A program made the translations under genes and the position numbers. A model generated the notes under the pieces. It was not told the origin of the DNA. It was given only the letters and a program-made list of their open reading frames with translations, and made no database searches. A DNA stretch of 64,000 nt, from assembly GCF_002028425.1 (NCBI RefSeq), contig NZ_CP020042.1, positions 4,997,560 to 5,061,559 of the forward strand. Reading direction: 5' to 3'. The DNA comes from Streptomyces katrae. Its GTDB lineage: Bacteria > Actinomycetota > Actinomycetes > Streptomycetales > Streptomycetaceae. Positions 43,019 to 52,874 of the stretch are shown here, piece after piece (positions within the stretch are counted from its first letter, which is position 1; every line of letters begins with the position of its first letter).

Positions 43019-44650
43019 ATGCGCGGAGCCACCCACGCCCAGTGGGCCGCATGTGCGGTGGCCGTCGCCCTCGCGGCGACGGCCTGCGGCGGCGGGAGCG
43101 ACAGCGGCGGCGGTGGCGGTGCGGCGGGGATCGTCAGCTCCTCCTGGGGCGACCCGCAGAACCCGCTGGAGCCGGCCAACACCAACGAGGTGCAGGGCGG
43201 CAAGGTCCTCGACATGCTCTTCCGCGGCCTCAAGCGCTACGACGCCAAGACGGGCGAGGCCCGCAACATGGTCGCCGAGAAGATCGAGACCACCGACAGC
43301 CAGAACTTCACCATCACCCTGAAGGACGGCTGGAAGTTCAGCAACGACGAACCGGTCACCGCCCAGTCCTTCGTCGACGCCTGGAACTACGCGGCGGACG
43401 TGCGCAACAAGCAGAACAACGCCACCTTCTTCGCAGGCATCCGCGGCTACGACGACGTGCACCCCGCCTCCGGGGAGCCCAAGGCCAAGACCATGTCCGG
43501 GCTGGTGGTCAAGGACCCCAAGACCTTCACCGTCGCCCTGAAGTCGAAGTTCTCCACCTGGCCCGAGACCCTCGGCTACCAGGCCTTCTCCCCGCTGCCC
43601 AAGGCCTTCTTCACCGACCACTCCGGCTGGCTGAACAAGCCGGTCGGCAACGGCCCGTACACGGTGGACTCGTACACCAAGGGCACCGGCATGAAGCTGC
43701 GCAAGTGGGACGGCTACCCCGGCGAGGACAAGGCGCAGAACGGCGGCGTGGACCTCAAGGTCTACACGGACAACAACACCGCCTACACCGACCTGATCTC
43801 CGGCAACCTCGACCTCGTGGACGACGTCCCCGCGCAGCAGCTGAAGAACGTCAAGAACGACCTCGGCGACCGCTACATCAACCAGCCGGCCCTCATCCTC
43901 CAGACCCTCACCTTCCCGCTCTACGACCCGCAGTGGAGCAAGGAGGGCATGGACAAGGTCCGCCGCGGCATCTCCATGGCGATCAACCGCGACGAGATCA
44001 CCGAGCAGATCTTCCGCGAGACCCGCACCCCGGCCAAGGACTGGACCTCGCCCGCCCTCGGCGACAAGGGCGGCTTCAAGTCCACGCTCTGCGGCGACGC
44101 CTGCAAGTTCAACCCCGCCGAGGCCAAGAAGCTCATCCAGGAGGCCGGCGGCCTGCCCGGCGGCAAGATGACCCTCACCTCGAACGTGGACACCGGCTCC
44201 CACCGCGACTGGATGGAGGCCGTCTGCAACAGCGTCAACAACGCCCTGGGCGAGGGCCCCGTCTGCACCGTCAACCCCATCGGCACCTTCGCCGACTTCC
44301 GCAACCAGCAGAGCGCCTTCAAGCTGACCGGCCCCTTCCGCTCCGGCTGGCAGGCCGACTACCCGCTCATCCAGAACTTCCTCCAGCCGCTCTACTACAC
44401 CGGCGCCTCCTCCAACTACGGCAAGTTCAGCAGCCCGGACTTCGACAAGCTCGTCGACGAGGCCAACCAGGAGAGCGACACCGCCAAGGCCATCGGCAAG
44501 TTCCAGGACGCCGAGAAGATCCTCGCCGAGCAGATGCCCTCCATCCCCCTCTGGTACCAGAACGGCAGCGCCGGGCACTCCGAACGGATCTCCGACGTCG
44601 CCCTGAACCAGTTCAGCGTCCCCGTCTACAACGAGATCAAGGTCAGCTGA
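43019..44650 (+). CDS. Oligopeptide-binding lipoprotein of the second importer
   Basis: 543 residues, lipobox ATAC with Cys23, followed by a Gly/Ser linker. The mature protein lacks some of the usual opening but has SWGDPQNPLEPANTNEVQGGKVLDM, TITLKDGWKFSNDEPVTAQ, VGNGPYTVDSY, and VRRGISMAINRDEITEQ. CGDACKF and CNSVNN..VCTV suggest one or two disulfides not present in the other copies. It leads a five-gene operon, and the permease gene starts 34 bases on without an intervening hairpin, unlike the first operon. Confidence 0.93.
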   Translation: MRGATHAQWAACAVAVALAATACGGGSDSGGGGGAAGIVSSSWGDPQNPLEPANTNEVQGGKVLDMLFRGLKRYDAKTGEARNMVAEKIETTDSQNFTITLKDGWKFSNDEPVTAQSFVDAWNYAADVRNKQNNATFFAGIRGYDDVHPASGEPKAKTMSGLVVKDPKTFTVALKSKFSTWPETLGYQAFSPLPKAFFTDHSGWLNKPVGNGPYTVDSYTKGTGMKLRKWDGYPGEDKAQNGGVDLKVYTDNNTAYTDLISGNLDLVDDVPAQQLKNVKNDLGDRYINQPALILQTLTFPLYDPQWSKEGMDKVRRGISMAINRDEITEQIFRETRTPAKDWTSPALGDKGGFKSTLCGDACKFNPAEAKKLIQEAGGLPGGKMTLTSNVDTGSHRDWMEAVCNSVNNALGEGPVCTVNPIGTFADFRNQQSAFKLTGPFRSGWQADYPLIQNFLQPLYYTGASSNYGKFSSPDFDKLVDEANQESDTAKAIGKFQDAEKILAEQMPSIPLWYQNGSAGHSERISDVALNQFSVPVYNEIKVS

Positions 44651-44684
44651 CGCCCGCCGCCGAGCCCGACACCCTGGAGCATCC

Positions 44685-45608
44685 ATGGGACGTTACGTGA
44701 TCCGGCGGCTGCTCCAGATGATCCCCGTGTTCATCGGCAGCACCTTCCTGATCTTCTTCATGGTCTACGCACTGGGAGACCCGGTGGCGGCCCTCTTCGG
44801 GGACAAGGCCCCCGACCCCGCCACCGTCGCCCGCATCCGCAAGGACCTCTACCTCGACCGGCCCCTGTGGGAGCAGTACGTCCACTACATGGGGCAGATC
44901 TTCCAGGGCGACTTCGGCACGGCCTTCAACGGCCAGAAGGTCACCGAGCTGATGGGCACCGCCTTCCCCGTCACCCTCCGGCTGACCTGCGTCGCGATCC
45001 TCATCGAGATCCTCGTCGGCATCACCCTCGGCGTGATCGGCGGACTGCGCCGGGGCAAGGCCGCCGACACCAGCCTGCTGGTGGCCACCCTCGTCGTCAT
45101 CTCCGTGCCCACCTTCGTCACCGGGTACGTGCTCCAGTTCCTCTTCGGCGTCAAATGGGGCTGGGTCCGGCCCACCGTCTCCCCGGACGCCCGCTTCGAC
45201 GAGCTGATCCTGCCCGGCCTCGTCCTCGCCCTGGTCTCCCTCGCCTACGTCACCCGGCTCTCGCGGACCTCCATCGCCGAGAACGTCAAGGCCGACTACG
45301 TCCGCACCGCCGTCGCCAAGGGACTGCCGCGCCGCCGGGTCATCACCCGCCACCTGCTGCGCAACTCCCTCATCCCGGTGGTCACCTTCATCGGCACCGA
45401 CATCGGCGCCCTGATGGGCGGGGCCATCATCACCGAGCGGATCTTCAACATCAAGGGCGTCGGCTACCAGCTCTACCAGGGCATCCTGCGCGGCAACTCG
45501 CCCACCGTCGTGGGCTTCGTGACCATCCTCGTCATCGTCTTCCTGGTGGCGAACCTGCTCGTCGACCTGCTCTACGCGGTCCTGGACCCGAGGATCCGCT
45601 ATGCCTGA
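44685..45608 (+). CDS. Second importer permease, OppB type
   Basis: 307 residues. YVIRRLLQMIPVFIGSTFLIFFMVYAL is the first membrane segment; EAA loop ENVKADYVRTAVAKGLPRRRVITRH; ends DPRIRYA. Same length as the first-operon OppB. The stop overlaps the next start by 8 bases (ATGCCTGA), tighter spacing than in the first operon. Confidence 0.93.
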   Translation: MGRYVIRRLLQMIPVFIGSTFLIFFMVYALGDPVAALFGDKAPDPATVARIRKDLYLDRPLWEQYVHYMGQIFQGDFGTAFNGQKVTELMGTAFPVTLRLTCVAILIEILVGITLGVIGGLRRGKAADTSLLVATLVVISVPTFVTGYVLQFLFGVKWGWVRPTVSPDARFDELILPGLVLALVSLAYVTRLSRTSIAENVKADYVRTAVAKGLPRRRVITRHLLRNSLIPVVTFIGTDIGALMGGAIITERIFNIKGVGYQLYQGILRGNSPTVVGFVTILVIVFLVANLLVDLLYAVLDPRIRYA

Positions 45609-46605
45609 ACCCGAGCGGCAGCCGCCCTACGACCCGCTGAAGCCGGGCGAGCACGAGGCCATCGCCCCGACCGGACAGGGAGGCGTCATGGACCTCGCAC
45701 TGGAGGAGGCCGAAAGCCTGGAACAGCCCCTCGACCCCGGCCCCGGCGGCCCCCGCGAGCGGGCCCGCTCCCTGTGGTCCGACGCCTGGCACCAGCTGCG
45801 CCGCAACCCCGTCTTCATCGTCTCCGCCCTGCTCATCCTCTTCCTCGTCGTCATCTCCCTCTGGCCCCAGCTCATCGCGAGCGGCGACCCGCTCCACTGC
45901 GAGCTCGCCAAGTCGCAGCAGGGCCCCGCCCCCGGGCACCCCTTCGGCTACGACACCCAGGGCTGCGACGTCTACACCCGCACCGTCTACGGGGCCCGCG
46001 CCTCCATCACCGTCGGCATCTGCGCCACCCTGGGCGCCGCCCTGCTGGGCTCCGCGCTCGGCGGGCTCGCCGGGTTCTTCGGCGGCTGGGGCGACGCCGT
46101 GCTCTCCCGGGTCGCGGACATCTTCTTCGGGATCCCGGTCGTCCTCGGCGGGCTCGTGTTCCTCTCCGTGGTCACCAGCACCACCGTCTGGCCCGTGGTC
46201 GGCTTCATCGTGCTGCTCGGCTGGCCGCAGCTCGCCCGCATCGCCCGCGGCTCGGTGATCACCGTCAAACAGAACGACTACGTCCAGGCCGCCCGGGCCC
46301 TCGGCGCCGGCAACGCCCGCATGCTGCTGCGGCATATCGCGCCCAACGCCGTCGTCCCGGTCATCGTCGTCGCCACCATCGCGCTGGGCACCTACATCTC
46401 CCTGGAAGCCACCCTGTCCTTCCTCGGAGTCGGCCTGCGCCCGCCCACCGTCTCCTGGGGCATCGACATCTCCAACGCCGCCTCCCAGATCCGCAACGCC
46501 CCGCACATGCTGCTCTGGCCGGCCGGCGCCCTGAGCCTGACCGTGCTCGCCTTCATCATGCTCGGCGACGCCGTGCGCGACGCCCTCGACCCCAAGCTGC
46601 GCTGA
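45601..46605 (+). CDS. Second importer permease, OppC type
   Basis: 334 residues, with a Pro/Glu-rich cytoplasmic head of about 60 residues that is longer than in the first operon; an internal ATG at codon 30 is a possible alternative start. Membrane core starts NPVFIVSALLILFLVVISLWP; periplasmic loop HCELAKSQQGPAPGHPFGYD contains a Cys paired with GCDVYTRT; EAA loop VKQNDYVQAARALGAGNARMLLRHI; ends DALDPKLR. Confidence 0.92.
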   Translation: MPEPERQPPYDPLKPGEHEAIAPTGQGGVMDLALEEAESLEQPLDPGPGGPRERARSLWSDAWHQLRRNPVFIVSALLILFLVVISLWPQLIASGDPLHCELAKSQQGPAPGHPFGYDTQGCDVYTRTVYGARASITVGICATLGAALLGSALGGLAGFFGGWGDAVLSRVADIFFGIPVVLGGLVFLSVVTSTTVWPVVGFIVLLGWPQLARIARGSVITVKQNDYVQAARALGAGNARMLLRHIAPNAVVPVIVVATIALGTYISLEATLSFLGVGLRPPTVSWGIDISNAASQIRNAPHMLLWPAGALSLTVLAFIMLGDAVRDALDPKLR

Positions 46606-46620
46606 GGAGTGAGCCGCCAG

Positions 46621-47595
46621 ATGCTGCTCGAAGTCCGGGACCTGCACGTGGAGTTCACCACCCGCGACGGGGTCGCCAAGGCCGTCAACGGCGTGGACTA
46701 CTCGGTGGACGAGGGCGAGACCCTCGCGGTGCTCGGCGAGTCCGGCTCCGGGAAATCGGTGACGGCCCAGGCCGTGATGGGGATCCTCGACATGCCGCCC
46801 GGCCGGATCACGGGAGGCCAGATCCTCTTCAAGGGCAAGGACCTGCTGAAGATGAAGGAGGAGGAGCGCAGGAGGATCCGCGGCGCCGAAATGGCGATGA
46901 TCTTCCAGGACGCCCTGTCCTCCCTCAACCCCGTCCTCACGGTCGGCGCCCAGCTCGGCGAGATGTACGAGGTCCACCGCGGGATGTCCCGCAAGGACTC
47001 CCGCGCCAAGGCCGTCGAGCTGATGGACCGGGTGAAGATCCCGGCCGCACGTCAGCGCGTGGGCGACTACCCGCACCAGTTCTCCGGCGGCATGCGCCAG
47101 CGCATCATGATCGCCATGGCGCTGGCCCTGGAACCCTCCCTGATCATCGCCGACGAACCCACCACCGCCCTCGACGTCACCGTCCAGGCCCAGGTCATGG
47201 ACCTGCTCGCCGAGCTCCAGCGCGAACTCGCCATGGGGCTGATCCTGATCACCCACGACCTCGGCGTCGTCGCCGACGTGGCCGACAAGATCGCCGTGAT
47301 GTACGCGGGCCGGATCGTCGAGTCCGCCCCCGTCCACGCCCTCTACAAGACACCCGCCCACCCCTACACCCGGGGCCTGCTCGACTCGATCCCGCGCCTG
47401 GACCAGAAGGGCCAGGAGCTCTACGCCATCAAGGGCCTGCCCCCCAACCTCCTGGCCATCCCGCCCGGCTGCGCCTTCAACCCGCGCTGCCCCATGGCCC
47501 GGCCCGTCTGCCGGACCGAGGTCCCGCCGCTGGCGGAGGCCGGCCCCGACCGGACCAGCGCCTGCTTCTTCTGGAAGGAGTGCCTCGGTGCCTGA
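46621..47595 (+). CDS. Second importer ATPase, OppD type
   Basis: 324 residues from the ATG at 46621. A GTG at 46609 is in frame but overlaps the ribosome site GAGGAG, whereas the ATG has 11-base spacing, so the ATG is preferred. Walker [10 protein letters not shown], signature FSGGMRQR, Walker [13 protein letters not shown], switch THDLG, and C-terminal [17 protein letters not shown]. Close relative of the first-operon OppD. Confidence 0.94.
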   Translation: MLLEVRDLHVEFTTRDGVAKAVNGVDYSVDEGETLAVLGESGSGKSVTAQAVMGILDMPPGRITGGQILFKGKDLLKMKEEERRRIRGAEMAMIFQDALSSLNPVLTVGAQLGEMYEVHRGMSRKDSRAKAVELMDRVKIPAARQRVGDYPHQFSGGMRQRIMIAMALALEPSLIIADEPTTALDVTVQAQVMDLLAELQRELAMGLILITHDLGVVADVADKIAVMYAGRIVESAPVHALYKTPAHPYTRGLLDSIPRLDQKGQELYAIKGLPPNLLAIPPGCAFNPRCPMARPVCRTEVPPLAEAGPDRTSACFFWKECLGA

Positions 47596-48649
47596 GCCCC
47601 TTCTGGAGGTCCGTGACCTCGTCAAGCACTACCCCCTCACCCGGGGCGTCCTCTTCAAGAAGCAGATCGGCGCGGTCAAGGCCGTCGACGGGGTCTCCTT
47701 CGGCCTCGCCGCCGGCGAGACCCTCGGCATCGTCGGCGAGTCCGGCTGCGGGAAGTCCACCGTCGCCAGGATGCTGGTCCACCTGGAACGCCCGACCGCC
47801 GGGGTCATCTCGTACAAGGGCGAGGACATCACGAAGCTGTCGGGCAAGGCCCTCAAGGCCGTGCGCCGCAACATCCAGATGGTGTTCCAGGACCCCTACA
47901 CCTCGCTGAACCCGCGCATGACGGTCGGCGACATCATCGGCGAGCCCTTCGAGATCCACCCCGAGGTGGCCCCGAAGGGCGACCGGCGGCGCAAGGTCCA
48001 GGAGCTCCTGGACGTGGTCGGCCTCAACCCCGAGTACATCAACCGCTACCCGCACCAGTTCTCCGGCGGCCAGCGCCAGCGCATCGGCATCGCCCGCGGC
48101 CTCGCCCTGCGGCCGGAGGTCATCGTCGCGGACGAACCGGTCTCCGCGCTCGACGTCTCCGTCCAGGCCCAGGTCGTCAACCTCCTGGACCGGCTCCAGG
48201 CCGACTTCGGCCTCTCCTACGTCTTCATCGCGCACGACCTCTCCATCGTCCGGCACATCTCCGACCGGGTCGGGGTCATGTACCTCGGCCGGATCGTCGA
48301 GACCGGCACCGACACCCAGATCTACGACCACCCCACCCACCCCTACACCCAGGCCCTGCTCTCCGCCGTGCCGGTGCCCGACCCCGAGGCCCGCGCCCAC
48401 CGGGACCGGATCCTGCTCTCCGGCGACGTGCCCTCCCCGGCCAACCCGCCCTCGGGCTGCCCCTTCCGCACCCGCTGCTGGAAGGCCGAATCCCGCTGTG
48501 CCACGGAGGTGCCGCTGCTGACCGTCCCGCCGGTCTTCCCGGCGGGCCCGGCGGCCCATCCGTCGGCCTGCCACTTCGCGGCGGAGCGGCAGGTGGTCCC
48601 GCCCCCGGGGGAACTCGCGCCCCCGCCGTCCCCGCTGACGGAGGAGTAG
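47588..48649 (+). CDS. Second importer ATPase, OppF type
   Basis: 353 residues from a GTG overlapping the previous stop by 8 bases. [24 protein letters not shown] opens the protein without the acidic head of the first copy. Walker [11 protein letters not shown]-loop [14 protein letters not shown], signature FSGGQRQR, Walker [13 protein letters not shown]. Its C-terminal tail is Pro-rich ([13 protein letters not shown]). It carries the 283-base tract shared with the first oppF. Confidence 0.95.
   Translation: MPEPLLEVRDLVKHYPLTRGVLFKKQIGAVKAVDGVSFGLAAGETLGIVGESGCGKSTVARMLVHLERPTAGVISYKGEDITKLSGKALKAVRRNIQMVFQDPYTSLNPRMTVGDIIGEPFEIHPEVAPKGDRRRKVQELLDVVGLNPEYINRYPHQFSGGQRQRIGIARGLALRPEVIVADEPVSALDVSVQAQVVNLLDRLQADFGLSYVFIAHDLSIVRHISDRVGVMYLGRIVETGTDTQIYDHPTHPYTQALLSAVPVPDPEARAHRDRILLSGDVPSPANPPSGCPFRTRCWKAESRCATEVPLLTVPPVFPAGPAAHPSACHFAAERQVVPPPGELAPPPSPLTEE
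47823..48105 (+). repeat. Near-identical tract shared by the two oppF genes, copy 2
   Basis: See 39233-39515; constant offset of 8590 bases with no indel. It codes for the region from just after Walker A through the signature motif. Confidence 0.8.
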
Positions 48650-49005
48650 GGAGCGGGCTGGAAAACACCGGAGGGACCGATCATTTCCGGCCACCCCGCA
48701 TAGTCCCCCCGGAGGGTGCCGATTCGGCTCCAACCCGCCCTCAGGGAGGGTGACTTGACCGATTCTGCCCCGAGTTCCGGCCTCGGCCGGCGGGGCGGGA
48801 TACGGCCGCACGGGCGCCGGCGGGCGCGCAGGCCTCCCTCACGGCTCCGCCACGCCCCCGGGCGTGCGCGGTATGCGCCCCTCGTGCTGCCGGAATTCGA
48901 CCGATGCGCTGGTACGGATAGTTATGATCCGTAGCGCACGGTGGGTATGAATCGCCGAGCACGAGTACGCGTACCGATGTCCGCTCGACATGGAGGTGAA
49001 ACGCC
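48650..49005. other. Intergenic region after the second importer operon, with a long palindrome
   Basis: 356 bases. A weak hairpin at 48733-48751 (ACCCGCCCT/GGGAGGGT type) may terminate the operon. A strong inverted repeat lies at 48906-48937: TACGGAT (48913-48919) and ATCCGTA (48927-48933) around AGTTATG, with outer GCGC arms. It precedes the small membrane protein gene by about 70 bases and may be its operator. Short open frames here lack ribosome sites and were not called. Confidence 0.5.
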
Positions 49006-49200
49006 GTGGCACTATCGATCTCGGCCGTGGTGCTGCTGGCGATCGTCGTCTTCCTTCTGGTCCGGAGGTCGGGACTGAAGGCGGGGCACGCGTTCGTCTG
49101 TGTACTGCTCGGGTTCTACCTGGCGAGTTCGACGGTGGCTCCCACCCTCAGCCAGCTCACCTCGAACGTGGCGAGCATGATCAGTGGCCTCAAGCTGTAG
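49006..49200 (+). CDS. Small membrane protein
   Basis: 64 residues from a GTG with a GGAGGTGA ribosome site at about 48992. Two hydrophobic segments: ALSISAVVLLAIVVFLLV (about 2-19) and HAFVCVLLGFYLASSTVAP (about 28-46), then a polar tail. Not a named family to me; similar short proteins are common in streptomycetes. It lies 22 bases before mshB and may share its transcript. Confidence 0.75.
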   Translation: MALSISAVVLLAIVVFLLVRRSGLKAGHAFVCVLLGFYLASSTVAPTLSQLTSNVASMISGLKL

Positions 49201-49222
49201 GGCGGCCTCGTAGGCTGGGCCC

Positions 49223-50128
49223 ATGAACGGTCTTCCCGCCCGTCGTCTGCTGCTCGTGCACGCGCACCCGGACGACGAGTCGATCAACAACGGCGTCACC
49301 ATGGCCAAGTACGCGGCCGAGGGCGCCCATGTCGCGCTGGTGACCTGCACCCTCGGCGAGGAGGGCGAGGTCATCCCGCCCGAGCTGGCCCACCTCGCGC
49401 CGGACCGCGACGACACCCTGGGTCCCTTCCGGGTCGGCGAGCTCGCCGCCGCCATGAAGGAGCTCGGGGTCGCCGACCACCGCTTCCTCGGCGGCGCCGG
49501 CCGGTTCCGCGACTCCGGGATGATGGGCGCCCCGCAGAACGCCCGCCCCGGCTCCTTCTGGGCCACCGGCGTGGACGAGGCCGCGGGCCACCTCGTCGCC
49601 GTCATCCGGGAGCTGCGCCCCCAGGTCCTGGTCACCTACGACCCGGACGGCGGCTACGGCCACCCCGACCACATCCAGGCCCACCGCGTCGCCATGCGCG
49701 GCGCCGAGCTGGCCGCCGACCCCGCCTACCGGCCCGAGCTGGGCGCCCCGCACGCCATCGCGAAGGTCTACTGGAACCGGGTGCCGCTCTCCGCCGTCGA
49801 GGAGGGCTTCGCGCGGCTGCGCGAGCTGGGCAACGAACTGCCCTTCCCGGGCCTGGCGACCCCCGCCGACGTCCCGGGCGTGGTCCCTGACGGGCGGATC
49901 ACCGCCGAGATCGCCGACGCGGAGGGCGAGCGGGTGCTGGTGGAGGCCAAGGCGGCCGCCATGCGGGCGCACGCCACCCAGATCGCCGTGGACGGCCCCG
50001 TCTTCGCCCTCTCCAACGACCTGGCCCAGCCGTTGTTCGCCCGCGAGTACTACGAGTTGGCCGTGGGGGAGTCCGGGGCCCCGGCCGGGACGCGCGAGCG
50101 GGACCTCTTCGCGGGGGTGGAGGCGTGA
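49223..50128 (+). CDS. mshB: Mycothiol biosynthesis deacetylase MshB
   Basis: 301 residues. [16 protein letters not shown] (about 9-24) has the His-Pro-Asp-Asp zinc and catalytic motif of GlcNAc-PI-type deacetylases, and [14 protein letters not shown] provides the third zinc ligand. The MshB-type insert ending in [18 protein letters not shown] is present. The enzyme removes acetate from N-acetylglucosaminyl-inositol, second step of mycothiol synthesis, the main thiol buffer of actinobacteria. Next gene overlaps by 4 bases (GTGA). Confidence 0.95.
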   Translation: MNGLPARRLLLVHAHPDDESINNGVTMAKYAAEGAHVALVTCTLGEEGEVIPPELAHLAPDRDDTLGPFRVGELAAAMKELGVADHRFLGGAGRFRDSGMMGAPQNARPGSFWATGVDEAAGHLVAVIRELRPQVLVTYDPDGGYGHPDHIQAHRVAMRGAELAADPAYRPELGAPHAIAKVYWNRVPLSAVEEGFARLRELGNELPFPGLATPADVPGVVPDGRITAEIADAEGERVLVEAKAAAMRAHATQIAVDGPVFALSNDLAQPLFAREYYELAVGESGAPAGTRERDLFAGVEA

Positions 50129-50508
50129 CCACGGCGCTGACGGCGGGGCGGATCGCCGCCCTGCTGGGCCTGCTCGTCGCGGGCGCCGCCACCGGACTGG
50201 CCGGGTGGCTCGTGGTGGACCTGTGGTTCCCGGCCGGGCTGGTGCTCGCCGTACTGGCCCTGCTCGGGCTGTTCCTGGGGGCCCGGATCGCCCTCGGGGG
50301 CGGGCTCGGCGTGGGCGTCGCGGCGGCCGGCTGGTTCCTCTCGTACGTCCTGCTCGGTGTCCCGCGCCCCGAAGGGGACTTCCTGCTCGGTTCCTCCGGA
50401 ATCGGTATGTACGCATACCTTTTGGGCGGGAGTGCGGTCGCTGTGATCTGTGCCACGATGCGCGTTCCCGTGGAACCGCCGGTTTCGGCCCCGAAACCGC
50501 GCGGCTGA
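50125..50508 (+). CDS. DUF6113-like four-helix membrane protein
   Basis: 127 residues from a GTG coupled to mshB. Hydrophobic segments at about 7-27, 33-52, 56-76 and 90-110 indicate a small integral membrane protein; the tail [14 protein letters not shown] is cytoplasmic or disordered. No catalytic motif. Its tight link to mshB suggests a shared, unexplored role. Confidence 0.8.
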   Translation: MTTALTAGRIAALLGLLVAGAATGLAGWLVVDLWFPAGLVLAVLALLGLFLGARIALGGGLGVGVAAAGWFLSYVLLGVPRPEGDFLLGSSGIGMYAYLLGGSAVAVICATMRVPVEPPVSAPKPRG

Positions 50509-50593
50509 CGGGCCGCCGAACTCCGCCACCCTCCGATCGGGGACGGGTTGCGGGGGTTTGACGGGCCCTCGGGGGAGGACCTGCGGAGGGCTA

Positions 50594-50614
50594 AGGGGAA
50601 CCTTTCATTCCCCT
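50594..50614 (+). promoter_or_regulatory. Inverted repeat upstream of the peptidoglycan-binding-type gene
   Basis: AGGGGAA at 50594-50600 and TTCCCCT at 50608-50614, spacer 7. It could be an operator or a small terminator for the mshB unit. Confidence 0.35.
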
Positions 50615-50712
50615 GGGACAGTTGCGTGCGCGCGGCGGCCAGTATGGTGGACGGGCCGCCGAGCTGCCCGCGCACGGCACGCGGGCGGCGGAGCCAACCG
50701 GGAGAACCTGCC

Positions 50713-52705
50713 TTGAGTCGTGAAACCGACAGTTCGCCCCCCGGGCCCGTAGGGCACGGTGGAGCCGCCTACCCCTCGGGTACGCCGCCGTACGGAACCG
50801 GCCAGTCCGCGCCCACGTCCCTGCCGCCCCGGCCTGGCGCGACCGCCCCGGAGGAGAATCCTGTGAGTTCGAACCCGTCCACGCCCGACACCGACGGGCC
50901 GAAGACCGAGACCACCCTGACGACCCGGATCCGGATCAACATCCCGGGTTCGCGGCCGATCCCGCCCGTGGTCGTCCGCAAGCCGGTGAAGGACGGCTCC
51001 GCGGAGCCCGCCCCCGGCTCCGCCGAGTCGGTCCCGGCCCCGGCCCCGCGCGGCCAGGCCCAGCCCCCCGTGCGCGCCGCCCTGCCGGAGCGGCCCACGG
51101 GCCAGACGCCCGCGTCCGCCGCGGCCCCGCAGGCGCCCGCCCCGGCCCCGCAGGCCCCGGCCGAGGCGCCGTCGGGCGGCGGCTGGTTCGCCCCGCGCAA
51201 GGCGGCCGCGCCCCCGCCCGCGGCCCCGGCGCCCGCCGCGGCCTACGGCTCCTCCGCGCCCCGCCCCGGCAACGGCGCGGGCGGCCCGATGGGCGGCGGC
51301 TTCGACGCCGGCCCCGCGGGCGCCCCGGGCCACGCCCCGTACGAGGGAGCCGGCACCGGTGCGGGATTCGCGCCCCCGGCCGCCCCCGGCCTTCCGCAGC
51401 GGCCCGCCCCGCCCCCGGTACCGGCGCGGGTGCCGGCTTCGCGCCCGCCCCCGCCGTCGGCGGACCCGGCGCCGGCTCGGCCCCGGGCTACCCGGCGTAC
51501 GACGGCGGCCCGTCCACCGAGGCCTTTCCCGCCTTCACGGAGCCCTCCGGCCCCACCGGCGGGCCCGCGCTGGGCACCGTGCCCGTGGGCGCCGACGAGA
51601 CCCCGCGCTGGCCCGGTCCCGAGGCCCTGGACACCCCCGCTCCGGGCGCCCCCGGCCCGGCCCGGCCGCGCCGCCGCCCGGCCCGCAGCCGCCCCGGTCG
51701 ATGCCCGCCCCGGCCCCGGCCGGGAAGTCCGGCAAGGCGGCCCCGGCCGGCAAGCCCGCCAAGAAGAAGGGCCGCTCGAAGCTGGTCCTGCTCGGCGGCG
51801 CGGTCCTCGGCCTCGCCGCCGTGGCCTACGGCGCCGGGCTGCTGATGAACCACTCCGACATCCCCAAGGGCACCAAGGTGCTCGGCGTCGACATCAGCGG
51901 CAGCCGCGACGACGCCGTCGACAAGCTCCAGACGGCCTTCGGCAAGCGCTCCGCCACCCCGCTCCAGGTCACCGTCGGCGGCAAGACCGTCGAGCTGAAG
52001 CCCGAGAAGGCGGGCCTGACCCTCGACAGCCAGACCACCGTCCGCAACGCCACCGGCAGCGACTACAACCCGGTCACGGTCATCGGCTCGCTGTTCGGCG
52101 TCGAGCGCACGGCCGCCGCCGTCATGCCCGTCGACGAGGAGAAGCTGAAGGACTCCCTCCAGGAGCTCGCCGGCACCGCCGGCACCGCCACCGAAGGCAC
52201 CATCACCTTCGACACCGGCAAGCCCGTCGCGGTCCCCGGCAAGGCCGGCACCAGCCTGGACGTGGACGGCTCCATGGACAAGGTCACCAAGGCCTTCCGC
52301 GAGCTCGTCGCCAACGGCAAGGCCGCCCCCGTCGAACTCCCCACCGCCACCAAGGAACCGACCATCACCCAGGCGGAACTGAACCGGGCGATGAAGGAGT
52401 TCGCGGAGCCCGCCATGTCCGCCCCCGTCACCGTCAAGGCGGGAACCAAGTCCCTGGCCTTCGGCGCCAAGTCCCTGCCCAAGATCCTCAGCATGGCCCC
52501 CGTACAGGGCAAGCTCGTCGAGAAGTACGACCTCGAGGCCCTCAAGGCCACCTACGGCAACGCCTTCGACGGGGTGCTGATCACCCGGGGCACCGGCGCG
52601 AAGACCCCCGTCACCCCGCAGGACGTCGTAGGCGCCCTCGGCAAGGGCCTCCTCGGCAAGACCCCGGCCGAGCGCGTCGTGACCATCGACACGAACGCCA
52701 ACTGA
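50713..52705 (+). pseudogene. Membrane-anchored VanW/PG-binding-like protein, two apparent frameshifts
   Basis: One gene spread over three frames. From TTG 50713 (ribosome site GGGAGAA) the first frame gives SRETDSSPPGP through IRINIPGSRPIPPVVV and an Ala/Pro-rich region to about 51405. The third frame then reads GTGAGAGFAPAPAVGG through PVGADETPRWPGPEALD to about 51660. The second frame continues PPPGPQPPRSMPAPAPAG, a membrane segment LVLLGGAVLGLAAVAYGAGLL, and an extracellular part with PKGTKVLGVDISGSRDDAV and VTVGGKTVELKPEKAGLTLD, typical of PG_binding_4/VanW-type proteins. Both shifts fit single-base losses in C-rich runs (51402-51419 and 51653-51680), so sequencing error is quite possible. 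Confidence 0.7.
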
Positions 52706-52719
52706 GTCCCGGCGCCGGC

Positions 52720-52759
52720 GTGTGGAGCCCCTTCCCGGACCCGGGAAGGGGCTCCACAC
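52720..52759 (+). terminator. Very strong terminator
   Basis: Perfect 19-bp arms at 52720-52738 and 52741-52759 with a 2-base centre, the longest perfect stem seen in the window. It isolates the peptidoglycan-binding-type gene from the ABC operon. Confidence 0.9.
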
Positions 52760-52799
52760 GTCCCCGGAACCCGGCCTGACCAGGGGTGTCACCCCCTTC

Positions 52800-52817
52800 G
52801 CATGACATCTGTCATGC
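52800..52817 (+). promoter_or_regulatory. Putative operator GCATGACA-tc-TGTCATGC
   Basis: Perfect 8-bp arms with a 2-base centre, 58 bases before the ABC ATPase gene. The size and symmetry suit a dimeric NarL/DesR-type response regulator, such as the one encoded by the last gene of this operon. A further partial copy (CTGTCACGACTGGAGACA) follows at 52819-52836. Confidence 0.6.
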
Positions 52818-52874
52818 AGCTGTCACGACTGGAGACACTGCCGCGCGGACCTCCGTCCGCGAGAAGCTCGGTGC

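Noticed and set aside
48716..48962. Short open frames on both strands in the gap after the second importer
   Set aside because: No ribosome site, no recognisable sequence, Arg-rich composition typical of out-of-frame GC-rich DNA.
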